From: Oscillibacter sp.
GTDB lineage: Bacteria > Bacillota > Clostridia > Oscillospirales > Oscillospiraceae
Direction of reading: 5' to 3'
DNA length: 50,416 nt
Assembly: GCA_017527365.1 (NCBI GenBank)
Contig: JAFXQD010000083.1
Span: 1 to 50,416, forward strand
The position numbers were made by a program, and so were the translations under genes. This document shows, in pieces, positions 26,134 through 36,329 of this stretch. The notes below the pieces were generated by a model. That model searched no databases, was not told the origin of the DNA, and saw only the letters and a program-made list of their open reading frames with translations. The first letter of the stretch is position 1. Every line of letters begins with the position of its first letter.

Positions 26134-26865
26134 ATGAATATTTTGAACTGGATAAGTATATTTGCAGCTAATTTGTCAATAGGGATAATATTTATCTTGG
26201 GAATTAAGTATATGTTGGGACAGACCGAAGAAAGAGCAGAATATCAAAAGGTATTTATTCCTTACATTATCGCCTCATTTTGCCTCTTTCAAATTTCGGG
26301 CTGGATAACTATACTTTCTCGTGCTCCTCGGAATCAGAAGATGAGTGCTATGCTACTCCTAATATTTTCTGTATTCGCTATTCTTGCGCCATTATTATAT
26401 GTTTTTGCGCGTAAAACCATTTTCGGTTTTATCGAAAAATTAGTGCGGCAAATGAACACAGCTTATCTTTCAGCCGAAGAAAACGCCCAAAGAAACTATC
26501 TGATAACAAAATTGATGATGAAAAAAACCGAAAAAAACTTGATAACGTATTCTGCCCTACCAATGTCATTTGCTATGGAATATGTTACCTATTTCAGAAA
26601 TCCACAAATTTCCACTTTTTGCGTGATGGTTCTGACCGTTGCCTTGTTAATATGTAATTTTGCATATCAACAAATCTTATATTATCGGGTTAAGCACGGC
26701 TTATACGGCACTTGCTATTCAGAAGCAAAGGAAATTGTTTCCTTTATTTTAGAATGGCACAGGAAAAACGGCGATTCAAACGGCAAGCCGCCGAAACTCG
26801 TTTTCACGCAGGAAGAAATTGACGAGTGCCTACAAGCGAACGGGGGCGAAGAGTATGCGGGATGA
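26134..26865 (+). CDS. AT-rich four-span membrane protein of unknown function
   Basis: A 243-residue membrane protein. Hydrophobic segments lie near residues 5-27, 43-65, 74-95 and 163-185. A long polar region with charged helices separates the third and fourth, and the C-terminal tail is soluble. No family was recognised. Its coding DNA is markedly AT-rich, with many A/T third positions, unlike every neighbour, which suggests recent acquisition. GGAGAG lies close upstream of ATG 26134. The end overlaps the next gene by 11 nt, so the two are translationally linked. Confidence 0.8.
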   Translation: MNILNWISIFAANLSIGIIFILGIKYMLGQTEERAEYQKVFIPYIIASFCLFQISGWITILSRAPRNQKMSAMLLLIFSVFAILAPLLYVFARKTIFGFIEKLVRQMNTAYLSAEENAQRNYLITKLMMKKTEKNLITYSALPMSFAMEYVTYFRNPQISTFCVMVLTVALLICNFAYQQILYYRVKHGLYGTCYSEAKEIVSFILEWHRKNGDSNGKPPKLVFTQEEIDECLQANGGEEYAG

Positions 26866-27292
26866 TAAGCTGGATAAAATGGACAAGGCTACAAGTTTTG
26901 CTGAACGCGCCTTGGATATGCTTTTTATCCGCAACCCCTCTAAAACGGGTCTTGGCGTTCTGCTTGGCGTCGTGCTCCATACCGTCTCTGACAACGTAAT
27001 CCGCATTACGAAAATCGCCGTCACGCTCCCGATTTACTTTTGGATTGCGGTGGGCATTCTCTCGCTCAACTTGCGCAACCTGTTGTTTGCGCAACACACG
27101 ATAGACGAGGAATTGGAAGTCAAAATGCACTACATCAAAGAGGCGCAGAAAAGCACGAAGTTTACGGAAAGCGAAAAACGCCAGCAGTGGCGGAACTTTA
27201 TCGCCCTCGTGAACAAAAAGGCGTTGGAAAGCATGGACACTCCCGAAAGCGGGCAGTCCGGCAAGGGAAACAACCGCACAGCGGCGCAATAA
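26855..27292 (+). CDS. Small membrane protein of unknown function
   Basis: A 145-residue protein. It has a charged N-terminus (MRDDKLDKMDK), one or two hydrophobic segments between about 36 and 77 (including PIYFWIAVGILSL), then a long charged helical tail with a KRQQWRNF motif. No family was recognised. ATG 26855 overlaps the end of the preceding AT-rich gene; GGGGGCGAAGAG upstream may serve as ribosome site. Codon use is closer to the rest of the window than its partner's. The pair probably acts together. Confidence 0.75.
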   Translation: MRDDKLDKMDKATSFAERALDMLFIRNPSKTGLGVLLGVVLHTVSDNVIRITKIAVTLPIYFWIAVGILSLNLRNLLFAQHTIDEELEVKMHYIKEAQKSTKFTESEKRQQWRNFIALVNKKALESMDTPESGQSGKGNNRTAAQ

Positions 27293-27295
27293 CAA

Positions 27296-27322
27296 GCCGC
27301 GCCGGGGAAATCCCGGCGCGGC
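27296..27322. terminator. Bidirectional hairpin between convergent genes
   Basis: A perfect 11-bp stem, GCCGCGCCGGG (27296-27306) with CCCGGCGCGGC (27312-27322), has a 5-nt loop. It sits between the convergent ends of the small membrane protein and rmlA-like gene. Confidence 0.65.
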
Positions 27323-27337
27323 GCTTCTCCGCCGCCG

Positions 27338-28195
27338 TCACAGGCATTGCAGATATTTGCCGTACAGGGTCTTGCCGAGTTCGCGCCCTATGGCGTGAGC
27401 CTGTTCGCGGCTAATCCAACCCTCCGCGAACGCCAGTTCTTCCAGACAGCCGATATACCGCCCGGTATGCTCTTGCAGTTCCTTGATGGTCTGCGCGGCG
27501 TCGAGCAGGCTGTCCGCCGTTCCGGCGTCCAGCCACGTAAACCCCTTTTCCAGCGGGATGACCCGCAACTGTCCGCGCCGCAAATACTCAAGGTTCACGT
27601 CGGTGATTTCGAGTTCGCCCCGCGCCGACGGCTTCAAGTTCCGGGCGATTTCCGTGGCCTGCTGGTCGTAGAAGTACAAGCCGGGTATGATATAGTTGCT
27701 CTTGGGATGTTTGGGCTTTTCCTCGATGGAAACGGCGCGTCCGGTTTCGTCGAACTCCACCACGCCGAACGGCGACGGGTTCTCCACCCAGTAGCCGAAC
27801 ACGGTCGCGCCGGAATTGTTGGCGGCGGCTTTTTTAAGCGTGCGTTCCAGCGTGAGGGCATGGAAAATGTTGTCGCCGAGGACGAGACAGACTTGGTCGC
27901 CGCGAACGAAACTCTCCGCAATCAGCAGGGCGTCGGCGATTCCCCGCGCTACGGTCTGCACGGCGTAGTAGATGTTCAAACCGAACTGCCGACCGTTGCC
28001 GAGGAGCGCCGAGAACGCCGCCTCCTCTCCGGGCGGGACGATTATAAGAATATCGGAAACGCCCGCTTGCATGAGGACGGCAAGCGGGTAATAAATCAGG
28101 GGTTTGTCGTAGACGGGGAGCAGGGGCTTGCAGACGGGCTTTGTCATAGGATACAAGCGGGTGCCCTTCCCGGCGGCGAGTACGATTCCTTTCAT
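27338..28195 (-). CDS. rmlA: Glucose-1-phosphate thymidylyltransferase (RmlA/RfbA-like)
   Basis: A 285-residue nucleotidyltransferase. The nucleotide-binding start is MKGIVLAAGKGTRLYP (the usual second Gly of the motif is Lys), followed by KPLLPVYDKPLIYYPL. LGDNIFH supplies the metal-binding Asp, and VEFDETG, IEEKPKHPKSN and the TWLDAGT segments match RmlA. It makes dTDP-glucose for rhamnose or related cell-surface sugars. rmlB, rmlC and rmlD are not in the window. ATG 28195 gives the family N-terminus; the GGAGG upstream is at an unusually long spacing of about 13 nt. It is the last gene of a five-gene envelope operon. Confidence 0.88.
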   Translation of the reverse strand: MKGIVLAAGKGTRLYPMTKPVCKPLLPVYDKPLIYYPLAVLMQAGVSDILIIVPPGEEAAFSALLGNGRQFGLNIYYAVQTVARGIADALLIAESFVRGDQVCLVLGDNIFHALTLERTLKKAAANNSGATVFGYWVENPSPFGVVEFDETGRAVSIEEKPKHPKSNYIIPGLYFYDQQATEIARNLKPSARGELEITDVNLEYLRRGQLRVIPLEKGFTWLDAGTADSLLDAAQTIKELQEHTGRYIGCLEELAFAEGWISREQAHAIGRELGKTLYGKYLQCL

Positions 28196-28235
28196 GATAC
28201 GGCGGATTCCTCCTCTGTAAAATTCGATTGGGTCA

Positions 28236-28715
28236 TTATCCAAGAACGGCGCTGACGGAGCTTGTCAACAACGTGACGATAAACCCGGCGACGGCCAAGC
28301 CGGAGAAAATGGACGCGAGCGCGTTTTTGAGGCGCATATTGAGGAACGCGGCGACAAGCGCGCCCGTCCAGCCGCCAGTGCCGGGCAGGGGTACCGCCAC
28401 AAAGAGGAACAGTCCGAGGTAGCGGTATTTGAGCACAACCCGGCCTTTCAAATGGGCTTTGTGCTCCAGACGGTCGATAAAGTTTCCGAGGCGCGGGAAC
28501 GTTGCGCGGAGCCATTTAAAAATTTGGCGGATATAAACGATAATCAGCGGAATGGGAAGCATATTCCCCGCGACGCACGCGGCCCACGCTTTGAGCGGGT
28601 GCAGGCCGATTCCCACGCCGAAGGGAATGCCGCCGCGCAGTTCCAGCACGGGAACCATGGAGACCAGCGCCGCCGCGATAAGTTTGCCGTATTCCGTGCT
28701 TTCCAAATACTCCAA
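28236..28715 (-). CDS. Small multidrug-export-like membrane protein (COG2426 type)
   Basis: A 159-residue membrane protein with about four hydrophobic segments. The motif VPVLELRGGIPFGVGIGL near the N-terminus and the later VAVPLPGTGGWTGALVAA are characteristic of the family named 'putative small multi-drug export protein' (COG2426). The family's transport activity is not well established. The start is TTG 28715, with AGGGG about 8 nt upstream. It lies between the VanZ-like gene and rmlA in the same operon. Confidence 0.82.
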   Translation of the reverse strand: MEYLESTEYGKLIAAALVSMVPVLELRGGIPFGVGIGLHPLKAWAACVAGNMLPIPLIIVYIRQIFKWLRATFPRLGNFIDRLEHKAHLKGRVVLKYRYLGLFLFVAVPLPGTGGWTGALVAAFLNMRLKNALASIFSGLAVAGFIVTLLTSSVSAVLG

Positions 28716-28761
28716 GATTTTTCACCCCTTGACGGCGATTTCTTTCGTATGGCGGGGCGCG

Positions 28762-29262
28762 TCAGGAATCCCGGACGCGCCTTTTCCGGAACAGGAAAAA
28801 GAGAAGCGAAACCAACGCGCACCCGGCGATTACGCCGCAGGCGTCGATGAGGACATCCGTAAGTTGCGGGGAACGCCCGCTCGTGAAACGCTGATGAAGC
28901 TCGTCCAGCGCGGCGTAAGCCGCCCCCGCGACGATTGCGCCCGGAACGGCGGGGATTCTCCGCTGATAGGAGAACAGCCCCCGCAGGCCGCAACCGAGAC
29001 AAAAATAGAGGGAGAAATGCGCGAGTTTCCGTAGAATTTTATGGAGCGTCCGGACGGAAGCGAACGAAGTCAGGAACGGGAAAAGCGAGAGAATCCGGCG
29101 CAAAATCCGCAGACTAAGCCCGCCGGAAGTTTGGGCGTTCTGAGAGGAAAAAGCGAACGTTGCGACAACGGGCAGAACGGTCAGGAAGACCCAGAACGCC
29201 AGCGGCAGAATCTCCCGCGCAAAGAAAGTTTTTCCAGAATGTTTCAAACAAACGCCTCTCAT
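28762..29262 (-). CDS. VanZ-like membrane protein
   Basis: A 166-residue protein with four hydrophobic stretches. The VanZ pattern is clear: LRKLAHFSLYFCLG in the second span and AALDELHQRFTSGRSPQLTD before the last one. VanZ-family proteins confer low-level teicoplanin resistance in enterococci, but most chromosomal copies have no assigned role. It starts 11 nt after the glmM stop on the same strand. Start choice is uncertain: a TTG 5 codons in is an alternative behind an AGAGGCG site. Confidence 0.85.
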   Translation of the reverse strand: MRGVCLKHSGKTFFAREILPLAFWVFLTVLPVVATFAFSSQNAQTSGGLSLRILRRILSLFPFLTSFASVRTLHKILRKLAHFSLYFCLGCGLRGLFSYQRRIPAVPGAIVAGAAYAALDELHQRFTSGRSPQLTDVLIDACGVIAGCALVSLLFFLFRKRRVRDS

Positions 29263-29272
29263 CCGCCCGGAT

Positions 29273-30676
29273 TTACGCCTTTTCGTCGGAGGAAACCGCG
29301 TAACCCCGGCTTTTAATCACTTTCACAACCTCGTTGACGTAATGCCAGCACAAATCCCCGGTTTCGGCCTCGACCATCACGCGGACAAGCGGCTCCGTGC
29401 CGGATTCGCGCACTAAAACGCGTCCGCCGTCGCCGAGCGCCTCTTCCGCCCTGCGCACGCTCTCCAGCACTTCCGCGTCCGCCATCGCCGCCGCCTTGTC
29501 GCGCACTTCCACGTTTACCAGCAGTTGCGGATAAATCGTCAGCCCCTCGCTAAGTTTGCTCATGGGGCAGTCTTTGGCGCAGAGGACTTCCATAATTTTC
29601 AGGGAAGTCAAAATGCCGTCGCCGGTGTTGGCATACTTCGTGAAGATAATATGCCCGGACTGCTCCCCCCCTAAACGGCAGTTGTGCTTGACCATGTACT
29701 CATAAACGTACTTGTCGCCGACGGGGGTTTTGGCGTAGCCGATTCCGGCGGCGTCCAGCGCCTTGTACAGCCCGAAATTGCTCATCACGGTGGTGACGAC
29801 CGTGTTGACAAGCAGTTTCCCGCGCTCCTTCATGTACTTGCCGTAGATATACAGGATGTGGTCTCCGGTGACGACCTGCCCTTTCTCGTCCACGCACAGA
29901 CAGCGGTCGGCGTCGCCGTCGTAGGCAAAGCCCACGTCGCATTCGTGCTCCACGACGAAACGTTGCAAGCCCTCCAAATGCGTGGACCCGGCGTTTTCGT
30001 TGATGTTCACGCCGTTCGGCTCCGCGTTCATGACCAGCGTTTTCGCGCCGAGCGCCTCAAAGACGGCTTTCGCCTCTTCCCACGCCGCGCCGTTGGCGCA
30101 GTCCAGCGCGACGGTCTTGCCCTTGAACGAGTACATTCCAAGGGAAATCAGGTAGCCCTTGTAGCGGTTGCGCCCGCTGGTATAGTCCACGATACCGCCG
30201 ATTTTGTCCCGCAGGGCGAAGGGGATTTCCACCCACGAGCGCCCGAAGGCCTCTACTTGTCCGTCCAGATAGGCTTCCACAAGGGAAATCGTCTCCTCGT
30301 CCATCTTTTCCCCGTTGCTGTTCAACAGTTTGATTCCGTTGTCTTGGAAGGGGTTGTGGGAGGCGGAAATCATAATGCCGCAGTCGAAGGCGTCCACGCG
30401 GCAGATGTAGGCGACGGAAGGCGTGGTCGTGACGTGCAAAAGGTAGGCGTCCGCGCCCGACGCGGTCAAGCCTGCCGTAAGCGCCGACTCGAACATATAC
30501 GAGGAACGGCGGGTATCTTTGCCGATGACAACGCGGGCGTTGTCCGATTCCCCGGCGCGGCGTTTCAATTCGCCGAAATACCAGCCCAGAAAGCGCCCGA
30601 TTTTATAAGCGTGGTCGGCGGTGAGGCTTTTGTTCGCCTCCCCGCGAAACCCGTCGGTGCCGAAATACTTGCCCAT
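29273..30676 (-). CDS. glmM: Phosphoglucosamine mutase GlmM
   Basis: A 467-residue alpha-D-phosphohexomutase. The phospho-serine loop is ISASHNPFQDNGIK, the Mg-binding loop DGDADRCL, the sugar-binding loop GGEQSGHI and the phosphate-binding loop RESGTEPLVRV. It turns glucosamine-6-phosphate into glucosamine-1-phosphate for UDP-GlcNAc and thus peptidoglycan. N-terminal MGKYFGTDGFRG is typical GlmM. GGAGGG lies 9 nt upstream. It begins 1 nt after the stop of the beta-helix protein, which strongly suggests coupling. It is slightly longer than the usual 445 residues. Confidence 0.95.
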   Translation of the reverse strand: MGKYFGTDGFRGEANKSLTADHAYKIGRFLGWYFGELKRRAGESDNARVVIGKDTRRSSYMFESALTAGLTASGADAYLLHVTTTPSVAYICRVDAFDCGIMISASHNPFQDNGIKLLNSNGEKMDEETISLVEAYLDGQVEAFGRSWVEIPFALRDKIGGIVDYTSGRNRYKGYLISLGMYSFKGKTVALDCANGAAWEEAKAVFEALGAKTLVMNAEPNGVNINENAGSTHLEGLQRFVVEHECDVGFAYDGDADRCLCVDEKGQVVTGDHILYIYGKYMKERGKLLVNTVVTTVMSNFGLYKALDAAGIGYAKTPVGDKYVYEYMVKHNCRLGGEQSGHIIFTKYANTGDGILTSLKIMEVLCAKDCPMSKLSEGLTIYPQLLVNVEVRDKAAAMADAEVLESVRRAEEALGDGGRVLVRESGTEPLVRVMVEAETGDLCWHYVNEVVKVIKSRGYAVSSDEKA

Positions 30677-30677
30677 A

Positions 30678-31358
30678 TCAGGAAACCCTCCAATCTGTCT
30701 GTCTCCGGACGATAACGTTTCCGCTTTTCACGATGCTGTCGGCGGGAATGACGCCGCGCACGCAACTGACCGGGTAGACGCTGACGCGCCGCCCCAACAC
30801 GCAGCCCGGATTCAGCACGGAGTTACAGCCCACTTCCACGTAGTCGCCCAAAATCGCGCCGAACTTCTTCAAGCCCGTCTCAACGGGCGGCTCCGACTTG
30901 ACGACGACAAGCGTCTTGTCGCTCTTGACGTTGCTTGTAATGCTCCCGGCGCCCATGTGCGAACGGTAGCCAAGAATGCTGTCGCCGACATAATTGTAGT
31001 GCGGCGTCTGCACCTTGTCGAAGAGAATCACGTTTTTCAGTTCCACAGAGTTCCCGACGACGCATTCCGCCCCGACAAGCGCCGAACCGCGTATGAAGGC
31101 GCAGTGGCGGACTTCCGTTTCGGGGCCGATGACGCAGGGAGCGCCCAGAAACGCGGTCGGGGCGATTTTCGCGGTCTTGTGCGCCCATACGGACGGGGCA
31201 ATCTGTTCGTAGTCGGCGCCCAGCGAGGCCGCGAGGCTTACGATAAACGCGCTGATTTCCGGCAGAGCCTCCCACGGGAAAGCAAACCTTTCCAGAAGCG
31301 GGGCGGCGAGCGTATGGGACAAGTCCAGAAGCGCGGGAACTTGCAACGAATCGCGCAT
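30678..31358 (-). CDS. Left-handed beta-helix acyl/nucleotidyltransferase-like protein
   Basis: A 226-residue protein with an N-terminal helical region. Hexapeptide-type repeats then form a left-handed beta helix (APTAFLGAPCVIGPETEVRHC, GSALVGAECVVGNSVELKN, DYVEVGCNSVLNPGCVLG). The layout resembles the C-terminal half of GlmU-like UDP-GlcNAc pyrophosphorylases without the pyrophosphorylase domain. Position directly before glmM suggests a role in amino-sugar nucleotide synthesis. ATG 31358 has AAAGGAG at a long spacing of about 12 nt. The catalytic identity is not certain. Confidence 0.8.
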   Translation of the reverse strand: MRDSLQVPALLDLSHTLAAPLLERFAFPWEALPEISAFIVSLAASLGADYEQIAPSVWAHKTAKIAPTAFLGAPCVIGPETEVRHCAFIRGSALVGAECVVGNSVELKNVILFDKVQTPHYNYVGDSILGYRSHMGAGSITSNVKSDKTLVVVKSEPPVETGLKKFGAILGDYVEVGCNSVLNPGCVLGRRVSVYPVSCVRGVIPADSIVKSGNVIVRRQTDWRVS

Positions 31359-31461
31359 AGGGGGAATCAAACTCCTTTCGGTAACGCCGTGCGGCGCCGT
31401 CAAAAGGCCGCGTGGGAAAATATGGCAAAAAGCGCGGCCCCGCAAAAAGTCATACGCCTAT

Positions 31462-31490
31462 AGTATACAACGGCGGAAGCCGGATAGCAA
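31462..31490 (-). promoter_or_regulatory. sigma-A promoter for the glmM-rmlA operon
   Basis: On the minus strand TTGCTA (complement of 31485-31490), a 17-nt spacer, and TATACT (complement of 31462-31467). It lies about 100 nt before the beta-helix gene, the first of five co-directional genes. Confidence 0.6.
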
Positions 31491-31508
31491 GCAAATTTTT
31501 ATCAAATT

Positions 31509-32261
31509 TCAACCCAGCGCCACGTCCAGCACCATCATGAGCAGAAATCCGGCGAGATAGCCGCAAGTTCCGGCGCGGCTGTGCGCCTGCGGCATGAGCT
31601 CTTCCGCCGTGACGTAGAGCATGGCGCCGGCGGCGAAGCTCAACAGCCACGGCATGAGCGATTGCGCCAGCGACGCCGCGAACACCGCAAGCAGTCCGAA
31701 CAGCGGCTCGACCGCCCCCGACAACGCGCCCCAAAGGAACGCCCGCCCCCGGCTCCCGCACTCCCGGCACATGGGCAGGGACACCGCCGCGCCCTCCGGG
31801 AAGTTCTGGATTCCGATTCCCAGCGCCAAGGCCGCCGCGCCCGCCGCCGCGCCGTCGCGCACGGACAACGCGCAAGCCAGCCCCACAGCCATTCCCTCCG
31901 GGATGTTGTGGAGCGTAATCGCCGCGACAAGCAGAGCCGTGCGGCGGCGCGGCGCCGGAACCCGCCGCGCAAGACCCGGCAGGGCGTCCGGCGCAATCAG
32001 GAACGCCGCCCCCGCGAGGATTCCCAGCGTTGGCGGAACCCATACCGGGAAACGCGCTTCCGCCGCCGTCTGCTCCATGGCGGGGATGAGCAAACTCCAT
32101 ACGGAGGCGGCGGTCATGACGCCCGCCGCGAATCCAAGCAGGGCTTTTTGGAAGCGCGGGCGCGGCTCCCCGCGCAGAAAGAACACCATCGCCGCGCCGA
32201 ACGCGGTCATAAAAAAAGTAAAGCCCGTTCCAAGAGCCGCACGGCATAGCGCCAAGCGCAT
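31509..32261 (-). CDS. ZIP-family metal transporter
   Basis: A 250-residue membrane protein with eight likely spans. Two ZIP metal-site helices are present: HNIPEGMAVGLA and GIQNFPEGAAVSLP, with the LYVTAEELMPQAHS helix near the C-terminus. In the second motif the usual His is Gln, as in some ZupT/GufA-type members. It imports divalent metals such as zinc. GGGAGGG 6-7 nt upstream selects ATG 32261. It stands as a single gene. Confidence 0.9.
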   Translation of the reverse strand: MRLALCRAALGTGFTFFMTAFGAAMVFFLRGEPRPRFQKALLGFAAGVMTAASVWSLLIPAMEQTAAEARFPVWVPPTLGILAGAAFLIAPDALPGLARRVPAPRRRTALLVAAITLHNIPEGMAVGLACALSVRDGAAAGAAALALGIGIQNFPEGAAVSLPMCRECGSRGRAFLWGALSGAVEPLFGLLAVFAASLAQSLMPWLLSFAAGAMLYVTAEELMPQAHSRAGTCGYLAGFLLMMVLDVALG

Positions 32262-32355
32262 GGCAAGCCCTCCCGTCAGAAATCCGATTTGGGGCGAAGC
32301 CCCGACAGGACAGTATAAGCGGCGGGGCGGCGGGCGGTGACAGGAAGCGCGAAAA

Positions 32356-32382
32356 GCCCTCCCCCGCAAACCGGGAGAGGGC
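32356..32382 (-). terminator. Terminator of the solute-binding lipoprotein gene
   Basis: An 11-bp stem with one mismatch: 32356-32366 pairs with 32372-32382 around a 5-nt loop. On the minus strand it is followed by TTTTCGC. It lies 9 nt past the stop codon. Confidence 0.6.
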
Positions 32383-32390
32383 GGCGGATT

Positions 32391-33842
32391 TTACGAAGCT
32401 GTCAACAACGTTTCTATGCGGCTTTGCGCGTCCTCAAGGCATTCGGTCACTTTCTTGCGCCCCGCCATGACTTTCCAAAGCTCCTCGCCTAAAATGTCGC
32501 ACATTTTCGGCCATTCCGGAACCGCCGGGACGCTCCGGCTGTTTTCCAGCGCCGCGCAGATTTTGCCGTAGGCGGGATAATCCTTCTGGAGTTCCGGGTC
32601 TTGCAGGATGGAGTAGCGGCAGGGCGTCAGCCCGGACGGGAGCATATTCCGCTGAATGTTCGGGTTCATGAGGTATTCTATCAGGCGTTCGGCCAGTTCC
32701 GGATTTTGGCTGTTGGCGGGGACGCCGAAGCCCCAAACGGCGCAAGTCCCGGCGGGATGGGGTTCGCCGCCGCGTTTGGCCGCGCCGGGGAAGGGAATGT
32801 ACGTGGCGGCGCTTTTCGCGGACAGCGGGTACCAGTCGGAGCGGACAAAGCCCATGAGCGCCGCGCCGCCGTTGATGGCGGAGACAAATTCCCCGTCGGG
32901 GATTGCCTTTCCTGTGGCGGTGAGCTCAAGGAAGAAGTTCACGGCGTCCTGAAACTTTTTCGTATAGACGGACGGCTTGCCCTCGCGGTCTAAAATCGCG
33001 CCGTCGAAACTGCGGAGGATGGGCAGGAAGTCAAGGGTAATGCGTTCCTCGAAGGATTCGTGATAGGCGAAGCCGATTTCCCCGCGCTGTTTGGCGGCCT
33101 TGCAAGCCGCGAGCATGTTTTCCAGATGTTGCAGCCTGTCCGTGGAACTGCCGGAGGCAATCAGGGATTTCTTGTTGCACAGCAGGACGGAGGCGTTGGC
33201 GTACCACGGCGCGAGCGCGACGGCGTTCCCGTCCGCGCAGATTTCCATAACGGAAGGGATGATGTCGTCGTCGGGTTTGTAGCCCAGCGCGCTGAGGTTC
33301 GCCAGAACGCCCAGCTTCCGGAACTCCGGCAGGTGGGAGCTGTGCGCCATAATCAGGTCGACGCCGTCGGCGCCTTGCGCGAGGGCGGCGTAAAGCTCGT
33401 CGCGGGACATCTCCCGAACCGCGCAGGCGGCATGGTTTCCCTGTTCAAAGGCGGGCAGTTCCGCCTTTACCGCCTCCGCCCACGCGCCCGACAACAGCGC
33501 GAGCGTCAGCGGGGCGGGGGGCGCGTCCGGGGTCGGCGGGATTCCGTCGGGGCCCGATGTTTGTATTGCGCCGTCGGGGGCGGCTTCCGTATCGTCCGGC
33601 GCCGCGCCGTCGGCAAGCTCCGCCGCGCCTTCCGCGCTTTCGGAGGCTTCCGCCGCGTCCGCGCCTGACGGCGAAGTCACTTCCCCGTCGGGGCCAATCA
33701 CAATGGCGTCGGAATCGCCGCCTTTCGCGGCAAAAATAGAGGTCGGGCCGTCCGCGCCGCCGATAATCCCGGCTTGGCAGGCGGTCAAAGAGCATAGGAG
33801 CGCGAAAATCAGGGCGCAAAGCGGCAATGTTTTTACGTTCAT
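32391..33842 (-). CDS. Extracellular solute-binding lipoprotein (family 1)
   Basis: A 483-residue lipoprotein. The signal peptide MNVKTLPLCALIFALLCSL ends in lipobox LTAC. An Ala/Glu/Asp/Pro-rich linker of about 110 residues follows, then a type-1 solute-binding fold: LTLALLSGAWAEAVKAELPAFEQ at the start and later ALAPWYANASVLLCNKKS. Such proteins deliver sugars or similar solutes to ABC permeases, yet no permease gene is adjacent. ATG 33842 is chosen because it gives the signal peptide and has GGGAGTG upstream. The linker is unusually long. Confidence 0.85.
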   Translation of the reverse strand: MNVKTLPLCALIFALLCSLTACQAGIIGGADGPTSIFAAKGGDSDAIVIGPDGEVTSPSGADAAEASESAEGAAELADGAAPDDTEAAPDGAIQTSGPDGIPPTPDAPPAPLTLALLSGAWAEAVKAELPAFEQGNHAACAVREMSRDELYAALAQGADGVDLIMAHSSHLPEFRKLGVLANLSALGYKPDDDIIPSVMEICADGNAVALAPWYANASVLLCNKKSLIASGSSTDRLQHLENMLAACKAAKQRGEIGFAYHESFEERITLDFLPILRSFDGAILDREGKPSVYTKKFQDAVNFFLELTATGKAIPDGEFVSAINGGAALMGFVRSDWYPLSAKSAATYIPFPGAAKRGGEPHPAGTCAVWGFGVPANSQNPELAERLIEYLMNPNIQRNMLPSGLTPCRYSILQDPELQKDYPAYGKICAALENSRSVPAVPEWPKMCDILGEELWKVMAGRKKVTECLEDAQSRIETLLTAS

Positions 33843-33990
33843 AAAGCAATCACTCCCGGCGCGGATTTTTCCGGAAAGCGCGCCCTTCCCGCCGGGGGGC
33901 GCAACGGCTTTCCGTTTACAGGGTAACATATTCCCGGAAAAAATGCAAGAATTTTTTAGAACTGGCATATTTTGGAATTTTTAGACAAAA

Positions 33991-34026
33991 AACGCCCCGG
34001 CGTCCGGCGCGAGCCGGATACCGGGC
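33991..34026 (-). terminator. Rho-independent terminator of the CBS-domain gene
   Basis: Two stacked stems: CCCGG/CCGGG (33996-34000 with 34021-34025) and TCCGGC/GCCGGA (34003-34008 with 34013-34018), with a 2x2 internal loop and a tetraloop. On the minus strand a run of six T follows. Confidence 0.75.
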
Positions 34027-34033
34027 TTTCGTG

Positions 34034-34474
34034 TCAGACAATCTTTTCCAGCGGCTCCTCCTGTTCTTTGCCATAGGCAAAGTAGCGGAGAATGTCCTTG
34101 CGGGTGATGATTCCGATAAAGTGGTCCGTGTCATCGACGACCGGGACGAAGTTCTGATTCATCGCGGAGCTGATAAGCGCCTCCATGCTGACCGTGATAC
34201 GGACAGGGCGGTAGCCGTCCGCCCGGAGAATGTCGCGCACCCGCATACGTTCAAGGTTCGTCTGGAAGCCCGAACGCAGAGCCATGCGGTCGTCAAGCAA
34301 ATGCCAGAGGAAGTCGCCCTCGCTGACTGTCCCGACGTATTGCCCCTTCCGCGTGATGACAGGGATTGCCGTGTACCCGTTCCGGCGCATTTTCTCCAGT
34401 CCCTGACGGAAGGTGAAGTCCTCGTAGAGATAAGCCACGCTCACTTTTGGGAGAAGAAAATATGCGATGTTCAC
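34034..34474 (-). CDS. CBS-pair protein
   Basis: A 146-residue protein made of two CBS motifs in tandem, at about 8-60 (FRQGLEKMRRNGYTAIPVITRKGQYVGTVSEGDFLW) and 80-135 (SMEALISSAMNQNFVPVVDD...FIGIITRKDILRY). CBS pairs bind adenine nucleotides and act as sensors; stand-alone versions have unknown partners. The start is GTG 34474, set by GGAGG 7 nt upstream. It resembles CbpA/CbpB-like stand-alone CBS proteins in size, but this is not proof of c-di-AMP binding. Confidence 0.88.
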   Translation of the reverse strand: MNIAYFLLPKVSVAYLYEDFTFRQGLEKMRRNGYTAIPVITRKGQYVGTVSEGDFLWHLLDDRMALRSGFQTNLERMRVRDILRADGYRPVRITVSMEALISSAMNQNFVPVVDDTDHFIGIITRKDILRYFAYGKEQEEPLEKIV

Positions 34475-34510
34475 AAAATACCTCCATTCTGTGATTTTCC
34501 CGGATACCAT

Positions 34511-36199
<1,689 letters not shown>

Positions 36200-36234
36200 C
36201 AATAAACGGCGCGTCTTTGTGCGCGTAACAAAAC

Positions 36235-36267
36235 GGCGCCCCGTCCGGGAAATCCGGGCGAGGCGCC
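36235..36267 (+). terminator. Hairpin after gdhA
   Basis: GGCGCC (36235-36240) pairs with GGCGCC (36262-36267) and the stem continues through CCGG/CCGG with one mismatch. No T tract follows directly. Confidence 0.4.
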
Positions 36268-36292
36268 GCGCCTTGTCGCGCAGAACAAAGAA

Positions 36293-36319
36293 GCCGTCCC
36301 GCGAACGGGACAGCCTTTT
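36293..36319. terminator. Terminator between gdhA and the NlpC/P60 gene
   Basis: GCCGTCCCG (36293-36301) pairs with CGGGACAGC (36306-36314) around a 4-nt loop, with one G-U pair. TTTT follows on the plus strand and TTCTTT follows on the minus strand, so it can serve both convergent genes. Confidence 0.65.
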
Positions 36320-36329
36320 ATATTCGAAC

